A stretch of 8,475 nt of DNA from the NCBI GenBank assembly GCA_003554915.1, contig PWHM01000129.1:1-8475 (forward strand). The letters run 5' to 3'. The stretch is from Candidatus Nealsoniibacteriota bacterium. Lineage in GTDB: Bacteria; Patescibacteriota; Minisyncoccia; Minisyncoccales; PWPS01. The translations under genes and the position numbers were made by a program. Shown one piece after another: positions 8,402 through 8,475 of the stretch (position 1 is the first letter of the stretch; every line of letters begins with the position of its first letter). The notes beneath the pieces are model-generated. The model was not told the origin of the DNA. It worked only from the letters and a program-made list of their open reading frames with translations, and searched no databases.

Positions 8402-8475
8402 TACTAATTTATACCCTGTATTCGTATGTTTTAAGATACGGTGGCGGGGGTTAAAGAGCGCAGCCGCCCTTTAAC
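8402..8475. other. Non-coding GC-rich hairpin region at the right edge, possible start of a structured RNA
   Basis: No gene is seen after the TAA at 8399-8401. A hairpin CGTAT (8423-8427) / ATACG (8436-8440) with an 8-nt loop comes first. Next is a stretch at 8440-8469 with 22 G or C of 30, in sharp contrast to the AT-rich surroundings. It can fold as GTTAAAG (8450-8456) with CTTTAAC (8469-8475), or alternatively as GGCGG (8443-8447) with CCGCC (8464-8468). The high GC content suggests the beginning of a tRNA, rRNA piece or GC-rich cluster continuing past the window, but none can be identified from what is visible. Confidence 0.5.

Noticed and set aside
8455..8475. Similarity of GCGCAGCCGCC to the 530 loop of small-subunit rRNA
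   Set aside because: The match is short and the roughly 500 bases that should precede it are protein-coding or tRNA sequence.

Overview
The window looks like a piece of a ciliate mitochondrial genome. It is very AT-rich, with long T and A runs. In every long reading frame UGA must be read as tryptophan, and seven genes run on the + strand almost without gaps. The gene content also fits: respiratory complex I subunits (nad1, nad5), a mitochondrially encoded CcmF-type cytochrome c maturation protein (called yejR/ccmF in ciliates), a very divergent ribosomal protein uS2, and large lineage-specific 'ymf'-type proteins. Conserved motifs prove the UGA reading directly: the CcmF tryptophan-rich motif and the Nad5 W-E-C-I-G motif both use in-frame TGA. 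Once TGA is read through, all seven genes end in TAA and none in TAG. Which ciliate it is cannot be fixed from the sequence. A recognisable rps2 and a tRNA-Asn-like gene would suit a spirotrich-type gene set, but that is inference.

Layout from left to right: nad1 (5' end outside the window, 2-730), ccmF (733-2436), an unrecognised 652-residue protein with N-terminal membrane segments (2450-4408), an unrecognised basic 192-residue protein (4430-5008), nad5 (about 5043-6947), an 8-bp tandem repeat leading into rps2 (6978-7970), a cloverleaf that reads as tRNA-Asn(GUU) (7984-8052), a small 115-residue membrane protein whose ATG begins 1 nt after the tRNA (8054-8401), and a GC-rich hairpin-forming stretch cut by the window end (8402-8475). 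Gaps between genes are 1 to about 34 nt, apart from the tRNA spacer and the right edge, so transcription is probably polycistronic. No promoter is evident.

Functionally, Nad1 and Nad5 are membrane-arm subunits of complex I. CcmF would attach haem to c-type cytochromes, and uS2 is part of the mitoribosome small subunit. The two medium and large unknown ORFs are probably further divergent ribosomal or respiratory-complex subunits. The points most worth checking are the missing C-terminus of nad1 (a likely split gene), the divergent rps2, the unusual tRNA with C at position 33, the CCCTTTAA repeats and the GC-rich element at the right edge.
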